Source: Parvibaculum sedimenti (lineage in GTDB: Bacteria; Pseudomonadota; Alphaproteobacteria; Parvibaculales; Parvibaculaceae). Taken from it: a DNA stretch of 64,000 bases. Under the pieces are notes generated by a model that worked only from the letters and a program-made list of their open reading frames with translations, ran no database searches and was not told the DNA's origin. This document shows, one piece after another, positions 10,113 through 19,387 of this stretch (positions are counted from its first letter, which is position 1; every line of letters starts with the position of its first letter). The position numbers and the translations under genes were made by a program. The stretch spans positions 62,001 to 126,000 of the forward strand of contig NZ_WESC01000001.1 in NCBI RefSeq assembly GCF_009184905.1, in the 5' to 3' direction.

Positions 10113-11195
10113 ATGAAACACATTGCCGATCACGTGTCCGGACGGGACAACAATTTCAATCTGATCCGCTTTCTGGCGGCGGGTACGGTCGTCTTCGCGC
10201 ATAGTTTCATCGTGGCGACTGGCGATCGGTTTGCCGGGCCGCTCGTCGCGGCGACCGGACATGATCTCGGCTACCATGCGGTTAACGTCTTCTTCGTCGC
10301 GAGCGGCTTCCTGATCGCCGGGAGCTGGAACGGAACGCCCTCATTGCCGGTTTTCCTGTCGGCGCGGCTCCTGCGTCTCTGGCCCGCGCTGCTGCTCTGC
10401 TCGGCCCTCGTTACCCTCGCTGTGGGGCCGGCACTTACCGCGCTGCCGCTGCATGACTATCTGCATGACCGAGGCACATGGGAATTCGTGCCGCGCGTCG
10501 CAAGTCTCATAGGGGCCAGCAGTACGCTTCCTGGCGTCGCGACCACGCTTGCCACCGACCCGGCCGTCGACGCGCCGCTCTGGACGCTCAAATACGAAGT
10601 TCTCTGCTATCTCGCGCTGGCCACATTCGGCCTTTGCGGCGGCTTTTCAACGCCGCGCCGCTTCTGGCTCTGGATGGTGCCGATCATGCTCGTCCTTGCC
10701 GCGTCGAGCCTCTTGCCCATCGCGCATGATGTGACCCACCCCTTCGACCACATCATTCGCTTCGGCCTCTGCTTCGGCCTCGGCACCATCGCCTTCTACG
10801 CTGCCGCCCGCATTCCATTGACGGCATGGGGCATTGTCGCAGCCTTTGCGGCGGCGCTGCTCCTGCGCGATACCATCTTTTATGAATTCTCGCTCTGTCT
10901 GCTGACGGCTTATGCGACCATCTGGGCGGCGCTTGTGCCCTCGGCCTTTCTGCGGAACTTCAACCGGATCGGCGACTATTCCTACGGTCTGTATATCTAC
11001 GCCTATCCGATCCAGCAGCTTCTCACGCAGCGCATTCCGCGCCTGACGTCACTCATGCTGTTTGCGCTGACCATGCCTGTGGCGCTCGCTCTGGCGACAC
11101 TCTCATGGCATTGGCTCGAACGTCCCTGCCTTGCCCGCAAGCGCGATCTTGCGGTCTGGCTGCAAGGGCTCAGGCGTGTGAATTCAAATCCCTGA
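10113..11195 (+). CDS. Acyltransferase 3 family membrane protein
   Basis: Integral membrane O-acyltransferase of the OafA/NolL type, 360 residues with about ten hydrophobic segments. Family signs are FNLIRFLAAGTVVFAHSF near the N-terminus (the His is the proposed catalytic residue), VNVFFVASGFLIAGSW, and RLLRLWPALLL. It has no fused SGNH domain. Family members acylate O-antigen, exopolysaccharide or other carbohydrates; the target here is unknown and no polysaccharide cluster is adjacent. Its 3' end overlaps the convergent moeB-like gene by 26 nt. Confidence 0.88.
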   Translation: MKHIADHVSGRDNNFNLIRFLAAGTVVFAHSFIVATGDRFAGPLVAATGHDLGYHAVNVFFVASGFLIAGSWNGTPSLPVFLSARLLRLWPALLLCSALVTLAVGPALTALPLHDYLHDRGTWEFVPRVASLIGASSTLPGVATTLATDPAVDAPLWTLKYEVLCYLALATFGLCGGFSTPRRFWLWMVPIMLVLAASSLLPIAHDVTHPFDHIIRFGLCFGLGTIAFYAAARIPLTAWGIVAAFAAALLLRDTIFYEFSLCLLTAYATIWAALVPSAFLRNFNRIGDYSYGLYIYAYPIQQLLTQRIPRLTSLMLFALTMPVALALATLSWHWLERPCLARKRDLAVWLQGLRRVNSNP

Positions 11196-11973
11196 TCGAG
11201 GGATTGTCGCCCGAGAGCGGGTTTTTGGGATCGTGCGGAAGGCGCAAGGTGCGGAAGCGCGTATCGAGCGCGTCATAGATGAGCAGCCGTCCGGCAAGGC
11301 TCGTTCCCGCGCCGGTGATTTCCTTGATGACCTCAAGCGCCATCATCGAGCCGATAACGCCTGTGAGGGCGCCGAGCACGCCTGTTTCCTCGCAGGCCGG
11401 AATGCTGCCGGGCGGCGGCGCCTCTCCGACGAGATCGCGATAATTGGCGAAGGGCTTTCCTGCTTCGTCCCGCTCATAGGATTTGAAAGTCGCTATCTGC
11501 CCCTCGAAAGGGCCGACCGCGCCGGAAACGAGCGGCACCTTCGCCAGATGGCAGGCATCGTTGACGAGAAAACGCGTCGGGAAATTGTCACAGCCATCGG
11601 CGACGATGTCGTAACGCGAGATAATGTCGAGCACATTGGCGGCGCTGAGCTTCACCTGATGCGCCTCGACCTTCACATCGGGATTGATGCGGGCGAGGCT
11701 TTCGCGGGCGCTCTCGACCTTCGGCCGTCCGACATTGACGGTGTCGTGGATAATCTGACGTTGAAGGTTCGACAGCGACACCGTGTCGTGATCGACGATG
11801 CCGAGCGTACCGACGCCTGCTGCCGCGAGATACATGAGGCAAGGCGCGCCAAGCCCACCGGCGCCGATGACGAGCACGCGGGTGTTGAGAAGCCTCTGCT
11901 GGCCGGGCCCGCCTATCTCCTTGAGAATGATGTGGCGGGCATAGCGTTCAAGTTGGGCATCTGAAAGCGGCAT
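11170..11973 (-). CDS. moeB: HesA/MoeB/ThiF family adenylyltransferase
   Basis: E1-like enzyme that adenylates the C-terminal Gly of a ubiquitin-like sulfur carrier (MoaD or ThiS). It has 267 residues: ATP site VLVIGAGGLGAPCLMYLAAAGVG, then DHDTVSLSNLQRQIIH, and the acceptor Cys in IPACEETGVLG. There is no C-terminal rhodanese domain. The two CxxC pairs that bind structural zinc in E. coli MoeB are absent: the sequences read FANYRDLVGEAPPPG and HDPKNPLSGDN. The start at 11973 is preferred over an ATG 27 nt upstream because of the GGAG site. MoeB is most likely; ThiF is not excluded. Confidence 0.85.
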   Translation of the reverse strand: MPLSDAQLERYARHIILKEIGGPGQQRLLNTRVLVIGAGGLGAPCLMYLAAAGVGTLGIVDHDTVSLSNLQRQIIHDTVNVGRPKVESARESLARINPDVKVEAHQVKLSAANVLDIISRYDIVADGCDNFPTRFLVNDACHLAKVPLVSGAVGPFEGQIATFKSYERDEAGKPFANYRDLVGEAPPPGSIPACEETGVLGALTGVIGSMMALEVIKEITGAGTSLAGRLLIYDALDTRFRTLRLPHDPKNPLSGDNPSIRDLNSHA

Positions 11974-12033
11974 GTCTTTTCTCCGCTCCCTTTGCGCCAT
12001 GCGGAGGGCGCGCTGTCAATGCCGTCCGCGCGA

Positions 12034-12822
12034 TCAGTGCGGCGTCAGCACCACCGTCTGGCAGGCGCGGCCAAGGGGCCCCGCCTCGTCATAAAGCTTT
12101 GAATCCGTCAGGCCGAGCCCGTTGTCGCGCCAGTCGGAGCCAGGCTCGACGCCGACCCATGGGCCTACCGGCGCGCGCGAAATATGGACGGCAATGTCGA
12201 TGTTGGGAAAGCCCCAGCGCGTTGGCGGCCAGAACTCGGTGCCAGAGAGCCAATAGGGTGTGCCATTGTCAGCAAAGGCGAAGAGGTTCGCCATCGGCGC
12301 CTCGAAGGCGACCATGGGCCGCTTCATCCGGCCCCATTTCATGCCATTACCATCGTCGCGAATGTCGAGCGCATCGAAGAAGGTTGTGCGGTTCTGCGGT
12401 CCGCGCGCGCCCCAGACCGGGAGCGCCGACGGATCGACGGGCGCTGGCGCCGCGGAGACACGGCTTACCTCCGGTAGAGAGATAGGCTTCACGAAGGCGC
12501 CCGTCGCCTTGGCGATGAGCCTCTCGCCCGCCCAGAGGCTCGACTCGAGCATGGCTACGCGTCCGCCGGAGCGCAGCACTTCGATCCGCGTTTCGAGCCG
12601 CTCAAGCGGCGCGGGCCGCAGGATGAGCACCGAGGCGGTCATGGCCTGACCCCAATCTTCCTCTCGCGCGCGCTCTTCCATCGCAGCTACGACGAGGCCG
12701 GAGACGGCGCCGCCATGAAGCCCGCGGAATGGCCCCGTCGCTTCCACATGCGGTAGCCAGAAGGTGCCGTCACGCGTGAAAACCGGCTCCAGTTTGGTGT
12801 CGATGACGTTCAAGGCGCACAC
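12034..12822 (-). CDS. Thioesterase family protein (double hotdog, TesB-like)
   Basis: Probable acyl-CoA thioesterase of 262 residues with two tandem hotdog-like halves. The first contains GPFRGLHGGAVSGLVVAAME and TASVLILRPAPLERLETRIEVLRSGGRVAMLESSL; the second contains FPNIDIAVHISRAPVGPWVGVEPGSDWRDNGLGLTDSKLYDEAG, a common acyl-CoA thioesterase pattern. The GTG start at 12822 overlaps its own GGGGA site. A TTG at 12813 has better spacing and may be the true start. It is divergent from an HxlR regulator, which is the likely controller. Confidence 0.82.
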   Translation of the reverse strand: MCALNVIDTKLEPVFTRDGTFWLPHVEATGPFRGLHGGAVSGLVVAAMEERAREEDWGQAMTASVLILRPAPLERLETRIEVLRSGGRVAMLESSLWAGERLIAKATGAFVKPISLPEVSRVSAAPAPVDPSALPVWGARGPQNRTTFFDALDIRDDGNGMKWGRMKRPMVAFEAPMANLFAFADNGTPYWLSGTEFWPPTRWGFPNIDIAVHISRAPVGPWVGVEPGSDWRDNGLGLTDSKLYDEAGPLGRACQTVVLTPH

Positions 12823-12851
12823 TCCCCAAGGCGAAACACGGGGCGAAAGTG

Positions 12852-12868
12852 GGTTCCAAAAGAGAACC
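12852..12868. promoter_or_regulatory. Candidate HxlR operator
   Basis: GGTTC-N7-GAACC lies in the gap between the divergent thioesterase and HxlR genes. A second inverted repeat, TCTCCT-N6-AGGAGA at 12880-12897, includes the HxlR ribosome site. Single occurrence, so only a candidate. Confidence 0.4.
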
Positions 12869-12904
12869 TGTCAAGGTAATCTCCTGTTCAAAGGAGAACG
12901 GCTC

Positions 12905-13390
12905 ATGCGCTGGGAAGATCTGGACCGCGAGCATTGCTCGCTCGCCCGCACGCTTTCGGTGATCGGCGACCGTTGGACGCTGATGGTCTTGCGCGAGTGC
13001 TTTCTGGGCATGCACCGCTTCGAGGAATTCGAGGCGCGGCTCGGCATCGCGCGGCATGTGCTGGCCGACCGGCTGAAGAAGCTCGCCGAAGCGGGCGTTC
13101 TCGCCAAACACCTCTATCAGGAGCGCCCTCGCCGCGAGGAGTATCGCCTCACCGAAACGGGGCTCGATCTCTATCCGGTGATCCTCGGGCTCGTCCAATG
13201 GGGCGACAAGCATATGGCCGGCACCGAGGGCGCGCCGCTTCTGCGCGTTCACAAGACGTGCGGCAAGGTCATGGATGGCGTGGTCGTGTGCTCGGAATGC
13301 GGCGAGCCGGTTCGGGCGCGCGACGTCCGCGTCGAGGCGGGGCCGGGGGCTGGCGAGGAAACGCTGCCGAGGCCGGCGCGCGCTAGCTGA
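12905..13390 (+). CDS. HxlR family winged-helix transcriptional regulator
   Basis: A 161-residue DNA-binding protein. HCSLARTLSVIGDRWTLMVLRECFLGMHRFEEFEARLGIARHVLADRLKKL is the complete HxlR domain, found as a dimer in the family. The C-terminal part carries a CGKVMDGVVVCSECGEPV segment whose three Cys suggest a small zinc site, an extension common in one HxlR subgroup. The start at 12905 follows an AGGAGA site. It probably regulates the divergent thioesterase gene and itself. Confidence 0.9.
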   Translation: MRWEDLDREHCSLARTLSVIGDRWTLMVLRECFLGMHRFEEFEARLGIARHVLADRLKKLAEAGVLAKHLYQERPRREEYRLTETGLDLYPVILGLVQWGDKHMAGTEGAPLLRVHKTCGKVMDGVVVCSECGEPVRARDVRVEAGPGAGEETLPRPARAS

Positions 13391-13393
13391 AGC

Positions 13394-14383
13394 TCAGGCT
13401 TTGACTGGTGCAGCGATGGGGTCGCGCGCGAGGCGGTTGGCGATTACGCTCACGATCAGAAGCTGGAAGAAGTGGAAGAGCATCAGCGGCGCGATGATGA
13501 GGCCGAGCGCCGGATTTGCGCCGAACATGACCTTCGAAAGCGGAACGCCCGTCGCCAGCGACTTCTTCGAGCCGCAGAAGAGGCAGGCGATCGTGTCTTC
13601 GCGGTCAAGGCCAATCGCCTTCGCCGGGATCTTCATAAGACCGTAAATGACGAAGAAAAGCGCAATGACGCCCACGATCATGCTCACAAGAAGCGAAGCG
13701 TCATGATCGCTCCAGATGCCGGCGCTGATGGAGTCGCAAAAGGAATTGTAGACGATCGCGAGAATGACAGCGCGGTCGCAGATCTTCAGCCATGAGCCGT
13801 TGCGCTTGGCCCATTCGGCAAGCCAGCGATGGGCGATCTGTCCGGCGGCAGTCGGCACCAGCACCAGAAGCACGACCTTGGTGATGACGCTTTCGAGCGG
13901 CAGCGACTGGCCGGTCGAGTGCATGTACCAGGCCATGAGCAGGGGCGTGAGGAAGACGCCGAGAAAGGCCGATAGCGTCGCGTTGAAGATCGCGACCGGC
14001 ACATTGCCGCGTGCCAGAGACGTCATGGCAACGGAGGAGGAAACGGTGCTGGGAAGTGCTGCGACGTAGAAGAAGCCGAGCCAGACCTCAGGCGGGAAAA
14101 CGTCCTTCAGGAAGAAGCCGGCAATCAGCACCACGATCGGAAAGAGGACGAAAGTCCCAAGCTGCACGGTGACATGCACTTTCCAACGGGTGAGGCCCGC
14201 CCGCATCTTTTCCGGCGAGAGCGTGAGCCCGTATAGGAAGAAGACGATGACAAGGCCGTATTTGGCGACCCACTCTACATGGAGCGGGCCGCCGGTTATG
14301 CCTGGCGCCGGCCACAAGGCGGCTGCTGCGACAACGAAAACGAGGGCGAGAAGAAACCAATCGAGACCGAACTTTTGCAACAT
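13394..14383 (-). CDS. Bile acid:sodium symporter (SBF-like, YfeH type) family transporter
   Basis: Inner-membrane transporter of 329 residues and about ten helices. The YfeH/PF13593-type pattern is visible in GLVIVFFLYGLTLSPEKM, VALPSTVSSS-like FFYVAALPSTVSSSVAMTSL and ACLFCGSKKSLATGVPLSK. Substrate is unknown; some relatives carry organic anions with Na+. The start at 14383 (MLQKFGLDW) fits the family, and the longer upstream frame would run into cysK. It lies 40 nt after cysK on the same strand and stops 3 nt from the convergent HxlR gene. Confidence 0.88.
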   Translation of the reverse strand: MLQKFGLDWFLLALVFVVAAAALWPAPGITGGPLHVEWVAKYGLVIVFFLYGLTLSPEKMRAGLTRWKVHVTVQLGTFVLFPIVVLIAGFFLKDVFPPEVWLGFFYVAALPSTVSSSVAMTSLARGNVPVAIFNATLSAFLGVFLTPLLMAWYMHSTGQSLPLESVITKVVLLVLVPTAAGQIAHRWLAEWAKRNGSWLKICDRAVILAIVYNSFCDSISAGIWSDHDASLLVSMIVGVIALFFVIYGLMKIPAKAIGLDREDTIACLFCGSKKSLATGVPLSKVMFGANPALGLIIAPLMLFHFFQLLIVSVIANRLARDPIAAPVKA

Positions 14384-14423
14384 TCTTCCGCGCGCCCGAG
14401 AACCTGAACCAGAAACTGAGGTT

Positions 14424-15386
14424 TTATAACCCGTCAAAAAGGGCTGTCGAGAGATAACGTTCGGCAAAAGACGGAATGACGGCAACGATGGTCTTGCCCT
14501 TCATTTCGGGCCGGGTGCCGACCTCGATGGCCGCCGCGATGGCCGCGCCCGAGGAAATGCCGCAGGGAATGCCCTCGAGTTTCGCCGCCTTGCGGGCCGT
14601 TTCGAAGGCGGTTTCATTGCCGATGGTGATGACCTCGTCGATGAGCGTTCGATCGAGGTTGCCGGGCACGAAACCTGCGCCGATGCCCTGAATCTTGTGC
14701 GGGCCGGGCTGGCCGCCGGAAAGCACGGGGCTGTCTTCCGGCTCGACCGCGATCATGCGGAAGCCGGGCTTGCGCGCCTTCAGCACCGAGCCGATGCCAG
14801 TGAAGGTGCCGCCCGTGCCGACGCCCGAGATCACGGCATCGACCTTGCCATGGGTGTCGTTCCAGATTTCCTCGGCCGTGGTGCGGCGGTGGATTTCGGG
14901 GTTCGCCGGATTGTCGAACTGCTGGGGGCTGACCGAATTCGGGTGCTCCCGCATCAATTCCTCGGCCCGTGCGATGGCGCCCTTCATGCCCTTTTCGGCG
15001 GGCGTCAGCTCGATCTGTGCGCCGAGCAGCGCCAGCATCTTGCGACGTTCGATCGACATGCTTTCCGGCATGCAGAGGATGAGCTTGTAGCCCTTGGCTG
15101 CGCAGACGAAGGCGAGCGCGATGCCGGTATTGCCGGAGGTCGGTTCGATGATGACGGTGTCCGGCCTGATCTTGCCCTGTGCTTCCAGCGCTTCGATCAT
15201 GGCGACGCCGATGCGGTCCTTGACGCTGGCCAGCGGGTTGAAGAATTCGAGCTTGAGAAAGATGTCGGCAATGGCGCCGGCCTCTTTTGCGAGGCGATTG
15301 AGCCGGACGAGCGGCGTATCGCCGATGGTTTCGATGATGCTGTCATAGGTCCGGCCACGTCCGGGCACTTTCTTCGCTTCGCTCAT
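14424..15386 (-). CDS. cysK: Cysteine synthase (O-acetylserine sulfhydrylase)
   Basis: Makes L-cysteine from O-acetylserine and sulfide, PLP-dependent, 320 residues. The PLP Lys is in [11 protein letters not shown], the Asn/substrate loop is [12 protein letters not shown], and the phosphate loop is [24 protein letters not shown] near the C-terminus is also typical. It lies directly downstream of an Rrf2 regulator with a 27-nt gap, an arrangement that suggests sulfur-responsive control of this gene by its neighbour. Confidence 0.95.
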   Translation of the reverse strand: MSEAKKVPGRGRTYDSIIETIGDTPLVRLNRLAKEAGAIADIFLKLEFFNPLASVKDRIGVAMIEALEAQGKIRPDTVIIEPTSGNTGIALAFVCAAKGYKLILCMPESMSIERRKMLALLGAQIELTPAEKGMKGAIARAEELMREHPNSVSPQQFDNPANPEIHRRTTAEEIWNDTHGKVDAVISGVGTGGTFTGIGSVLKARKPGFRMIAVEPEDSPVLSGGQPGPHKIQGIGAGFVPGNLDRTLIDEVITIGNETAFETARKAAKLEGIPCGISSGAAIAAAIEVGTRPEMKGKTIVAVIPSFAERYLSTALFDGL

Positions 15387-15413
15387 CTTGGCCTCCTGTT
15401 TTCGTTTTTGCGT

Positions 15414-15863
15414 TCAGATCGTGAAATCGGCGGCTGGCGTATCGATTGCGGCGCTTGCGCTTTCGGCGCGGCGGCAAAGATCGTCGATTGTGATCTTCTC
15501 CAGGCGCTCCATCAAATCCCGCTGCACTTCCTCCCAGAGCGGCGCGATCACGCGCTCGCCAAGTTCGGAGGGGCCGGTCGTCACCGGATCGTCGGCGGAC
15601 TCCATGGCGCCGACGACACGCACGACCTCGCCCACTGTGATGCGGCGGCGTTCGCGGGCAAGCCTGTAGCCCCCGCGCGGGCCGCGCACGCCTTTAAGGA
15701 TGCCGGCATGGACGAGCTGCTGCATCACCTGCTCGAGATAGCGCTGTGGAATGCCCTGCCGCTTGGTGATTTCCTTCGACTGCACGGGATCGGGCCGCGC
15801 ATTGATTGCAACGTCAACCACCGCTTCCAGCGCGAGCCATGTTTTCTTGGACAAGCGTAGCAT
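15414..15863 (-). CDS. Rrf2 family regulator, CymR-like
   Basis: A 149-residue winged-helix regulator: KEITKRQGIPQRYLEQVMQQLVHAGILKGVRGPRGGYRLARE is the Rrf2 DNA-binding core. IscR and NsrR carry three Cys for an Fe-S cluster; this protein has a single Cys (near residue 130), so it is not a classical Fe-S sensor. The immediate downstream cysK suggests a CymR-like role, sensing O-acetylserine or CysK itself (inference). It starts 12 nt after dut, with a GGGGAG site. Confidence 0.88.
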   Translation of the reverse strand: MLRLSKKTWLALEAVVDVAINARPDPVQSKEITKRQGIPQRYLEQVMQQLVHAGILKGVRGPRGGYRLARERRRITVGEVVRVVGAMESADDPVTTGPSELGERVIAPLWEEVQRDLMERLEKITIDDLCRRAESASAAIDTPAADFTI

Positions 15864-15875
15864 GATGGCTCCCCT

Positions 15876-16349
15876 TCAATTGCCTCTGGCAGCCGTGCCG
15901 GTCGAGCCGAAGCCGCCTGCGCCGCGCGCCGTTTCGTCAAGGCTTTCCACCTCGGCAAGCACGGCCTGCGTCACCGGCGCCACGACCATCTGCGCGATGC
16001 GCGTGCCGCGCGTGATGACGAAGGGCTCGGCTCCAAGATTGACCAGAATGACCTTCACCTCGCCCCGATAATCGCAGTCGATGGTGCCGGGCGAATTGAG
16101 AACCGTGACGCCATTTTTTGCGGCAAGCCCCGAACGCGGACGCACCTGCGCCTCGAAGCCGGTCGGCAGCGCGATGGCAAGGCCCGTCGGCACCAGTGCG
16201 CGGGCACCGGGCGCGAGCGTCAGTGGCTCGGCTTCGTCGACGGCGGCAAGCAGGTCCATGCCCGCGGCGCCTTCCGTCTCGTAGCGCGGCAGGGCGAGGC
16301 CGTTGCTGTGCGGCAGTCTCTGTACTGCGACGCGGATCGAAGCCGTCAT
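15876..16349 (-). CDS. dut: Deoxyuridine 5'-triphosphate nucleotidohydrolase
   Basis: Hydrolyses dUTP to dUMP and PPi, preventing uracil in DNA and feeding thymidylate synthesis. A 157-residue trimeric dUTPase with all five motifs: [40 protein letters not shown] and the C-terminal [11 protein letters not shown] arm. Its ATG overlaps the coaBC stop by 4 nt, so translation is coupled. The dut-coaBC neighbourhood is widely conserved. Confidence 0.96.
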   Translation of the reverse strand: MTASIRVAVQRLPHSNGLALPRYETEGAAGMDLLAAVDEAEPLTLAPGARALVPTGLAIALPTGFEAQVRPRSGLAAKNGVTVLNSPGTIDCDYRGEVKVILVNLGAEPFVITRGTRIAQMVVAPVTQAVLAEVESLDETARGAGGFGSTGTAARGN

Positions 16350-17590
16350 GCGTTTTTATCCCTGTCAGTGAAATGCGCGAGGATGCGCCGCGCCAGCCGC
16401 TCCGCCACGGCCTGTTTCGGCAGGAGTGGCCAGTCTTCCTGGCCATCGCGCGTGATGAGGTGAACGGTATTGAGCTCGCCGCCCATCACGCCCGTTTCCG
16501 GCGAGACGTCGTTGGCGACGATCCAGTCGCAGCCCTTGCGGGCGCGCTTGGCCACCGCATGTTCGATGACCTTTTCCGTTTCCGCCGCGAAGCCGACGAC
16601 CAGCGAAGGCCGGTTCGTGGTGAGATGCGAAATGGTGGCGAGAATGTCGGGGTTCTCGACGAGCCTGAGTTCCGGCGTGCTGGCGCCCGGCTCCTTCTTG
16701 ATCTTCTGCGTCGCGTCGATATCGACGCGCCAGTCGGCAACGGCGGCTGCGCAGACCGCGACATCGACGGGCAGCGAAGCTTCGCAGGCCGCCAGCATTT
16801 CGCGCGCTGTCTCGACATTCTTCACCGTGACGCCAGGCGGCGGCGACAGGTTGGTTGGGCCCGAAACAAGAACGGTTTCCGCACCCAGACGCGCGAGCGC
16901 CGTCGCGATCGCGTAACCCTGCTTGCCGGAGGAACGATTGGCGAGATAGCGCACCGGGTCGATCGGCTCATGCGTCGGGCCGGAGGTCACCAGCGCCTTG
17001 ATGCCCTTGAGCGGCAATTCGCCCTTGAAGGCGTTTTCGGAAAAATGCTGCTCGATAGCGGCGAGGATTTCAGCCGACTCCGCCATGCGGCCTGGCCCAT
17101 ATTCATTGCAGGCCATCGGGCCTTCGTTCGGTCCCACGATCTCGATGCCGTCGGCCATGAGCCGTTCGAGATTGCGCTGCGTCGCGCGGTGGGCCCACAT
17201 CCGCACATTCATGGCCGGTGCGATCAGCACCGGCTTGTCCGTGGCCAGCAGCGTCGTGGTGGCGAGGTCGCCCGCGAGTCCGTTCGCCATCTTCGCCATG
17301 AGGTCGGCGGTGGCGGGCGCGACGACCAGCAGGTCGGCGTCGCGCGACAATTCGATATGGCCGATCTCGGCCTCGCGCGTCAGGTCGAAAAGTGACTGGA
17401 AGACCGGCTCGCCCGTCAGCGTGCCCACCGAGAGCGGTGTGACGAACTGGGCCCCTGCCTCGGTCAGGATGACGCGCACCCGCACCCCCTTGTCCCTAAG
17501 GCGGCGGATGAGCTCAAGGCATTTATAGGCGGCGATTCCGCCCCCGACGATGAGCAGGATGCTGCGGTTTTGAAGCGCGCTGTCACTCAC
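16346..17590 (-). CDS. coaBC: Bifunctional phosphopantothenoylcysteine decarboxylase/synthetase
   Basis: Two consecutive steps of coenzyme A synthesis. The N-terminal flavoprotein decarboxylase (CoaC) shows VGGGIAAYK, the catalytic His in EIGHIELSR and PAMNVRMW. The C-terminal CTP-dependent synthetase (CoaB) shows [32 protein letters not shown] and VGFAAETE. At 414 residues it has the usual full length. It precedes dut with a 4-nt overlap. Confidence 0.96.
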   Translation of the reverse strand: MSDSALQNRSILLIVGGGIAAYKCLELIRRLRDKGVRVRVILTEAGAQFVTPLSVGTLTGEPVFQSLFDLTREAEIGHIELSRDADLLVVAPATADLMAKMANGLAGDLATTTLLATDKPVLIAPAMNVRMWAHRATQRNLERLMADGIEIVGPNEGPMACNEYGPGRMAESAEILAAIEQHFSENAFKGELPLKGIKALVTSGPTHEPIDPVRYLANRSSGKQGYAIATALARLGAETVLVSGPTNLSPPPGVTVKNVETAREMLAACEASLPVDVAVCAAAVADWRVDIDATQKIKKEPGASTPELRLVENPDILATISHLTTNRPSLVVGFAAETEKVIEHAVAKRARKGCDWIVANDVSPETGVMGGELNTVHLITRDGQEDWPLLPKQAVAERLARRILAHFTDRDKNA

Positions 17591-17765
17591 GGAATGTAAA
17601 CTCCGGCTTTGGCAGGGTTGCCTGGCATGTGTGTCGGCGGAGGGGAATATAAGGTTTTACGCCGCAAATGTGGAGATAAATTATTTCCCCTTGATAAGAT
17701 GGTGAAAATGGCGCGCACGCGCATAAGGTCGGGCTCGGCCTTCGATCTCGTACGGCAATAATTGT

Positions 17766-19373
17766 TCAGAACAGCCTGAGCAGCAGAACGGCGGCAGCCG
17801 CCCCGACAATCGCCCAGACGAGCGGACCGCCGGGGCCGCGCCGGTTCTGGGCGCGGACCAGCGCCTCGGTCGAGGCGGGATGGAGCCTGATCCCCTCCTC
17901 GTCGATGCTTTCGGCAAAGAGCCGCGCGGTCCGCTCGGCCCGGTCGAGAAGCTCCGGCAGATTGCTGACCAGCCGTCCGAGTTCACGCGCGCCGGCAGCT
18001 GCCTCTTCGAGCCGAGTTTCGGGTGCGAGCCGGTCGATCATCCATGATTTGAGGATCGGCTCGGCGCTGTCCCAGATGTTGTGATCGGCGTCGAAGTTCC
18101 GAGCCACGCCCTCGATCACCACCATGGTTTTTTGCAGGAGGATGAGTTCCGGGCGCGTCCTCATGTCGAACTGTTCGGTGACTTGGAAGAGCTGGGCGAG
18201 CAGCCGCCCCATGGAAACGTCACGGGCGGGGCGTCCGAAGACCGGCTCTCCTACCGCGCGTAGCGCCTGCGCGAACGCATCGACGCTCTTTGTGTGCGGC
18301 ACATAGCCCGCCATGAAATGCAGTTCGGCGACGCGCCGATAATCGCGCTGCACGAATCCATAAAGGATTTCCGCCATAAGGCGCCGCTGGCCTGCATCGA
18401 GCCTGCCCATGATGCCGAAATCGACGGCAACCAGCGTTCCATCTGCGTCGACGAAAAGATTTCCCTGATGCATGTCGGCATGGAAAAAGCCGTCGCGCAG
18501 CGCATGAGTAAGAAAAGACTGGATCGCCTGCGTGGCGAGCTTCTTCATGTCATGTCCGGCCGCGATGAGCGCGGGCACATCGGAAGCGGGAATGCCGTCC
18601 ACCCATTCGAGCGTCAGCACGCGGCGCGAGGTGCGCTCCCAATCGACGGCGGGAACGCGGAAACCCTTGTCCTTCGCGACATTTTCCGCCATCTCGGACA
18701 TGGCTGCCGCTTCGAGGCGGAAATCCATTTCGAGCTTCACGCTGTCGGCAAGCGTCTGCACCGTTTCGATGGGACGCAGCCGACGCGCGGGCGGATAGAC
18801 GCGGTCAACCGTTTCGGCGATCCAGAAGAAACTGTCGAGATCGCGCGCGAAGCTCGCCTCGACATCGGGTCTCAGCACCTTCACCGCAACATCGCGGCCT
18901 TCGGCGTGTGTCTCGTCGGGATGCGTACGCGCCTTGTGCACCTGCGCGATGGACGCGGCGGCGACAGGTTCGCTCAGCGATGAGAAAATTTCATCGACGT
19001 GACGGGCGAACTCCTCCTCAATGATCGCCTGAGCTTCCGACATCGGGAACGGCGGCAGCTTGTCCTGCAGCCGTGTGAGATCGGTCGCGAGTTCCGCGCC
19101 GATAATGTCCGGCCGCGTCGCGAGAAACTGTCCGAGCTTTATATAAGAGGGCCCGAGCTGTTCGAGTGCGGAGGCGAGGCGCGACGCGGGTTCCGCGCCA
19201 TCCGTTTCAGGCACGGACTGTTCCCAAGGGAGACGGATCTTCGCGACCCCCAGCAGGAAGAGCAGCATTGCGGGCATTTCGCCGCGCAGTTCCACAGGGA
19301 ATAGCGCGTCATGCCGCGCGAGCACACGGCCGGCGCGAACGAGGCGCGAGATATTGCGGAAAGCGCGGAGCAT
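17766..19373 (-). CDS. ubiB: Ubiquinone biosynthesis protein UbiB (ABC1/ADCK kinase-like)
   Basis: Atypical protein-kinase-like ATPase that helps ubiquinone synthesis. It has 535 residues. LGPSYIKLGQFLATRPDII carries the family KxGQ motif, AAASIAQVHKA replaces the usual P-loop with the Ala-rich loop, and FHADMHQGNLFVD and VAVDFGIMGRLD are the catalytic and metal loops. A C-terminal hydrophobic helix (LVWAIVGAAAAVLLLRLF) anchors it in the membrane. The start at 19373 is chosen 14 nt after ubiE, with which it is co-transcribed. Confidence 0.95.
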   Translation of the reverse strand: MLRAFRNISRLVRAGRVLARHDALFPVELRGEMPAMLLFLLGVAKIRLPWEQSVPETDGAEPASRLASALEQLGPSYIKLGQFLATRPDIIGAELATDLTRLQDKLPPFPMSEAQAIIEEEFARHVDEIFSSLSEPVAAASIAQVHKARTHPDETHAEGRDVAVKVLRPDVEASFARDLDSFFWIAETVDRVYPPARRLRPIETVQTLADSVKLEMDFRLEAAAMSEMAENVAKDKGFRVPAVDWERTSRRVLTLEWVDGIPASDVPALIAAGHDMKKLATQAIQSFLTHALRDGFFHADMHQGNLFVDADGTLVAVDFGIMGRLDAGQRRLMAEILYGFVQRDYRRVAELHFMAGYVPHTKSVDAFAQALRAVGEPVFGRPARDVSMGRLLAQLFQVTEQFDMRTRPELILLQKTMVVIEGVARNFDADHNIWDSAEPILKSWMIDRLAPETRLEEAAAGARELGRLVSNLPELLDRAERTARLFAESIDEEGIRLHPASTEALVRAQNRRGPGGPLVWAIVGAAAAVLLLRLF

Positions 19374-19387
19374 GAAGTTCCCTGCTC

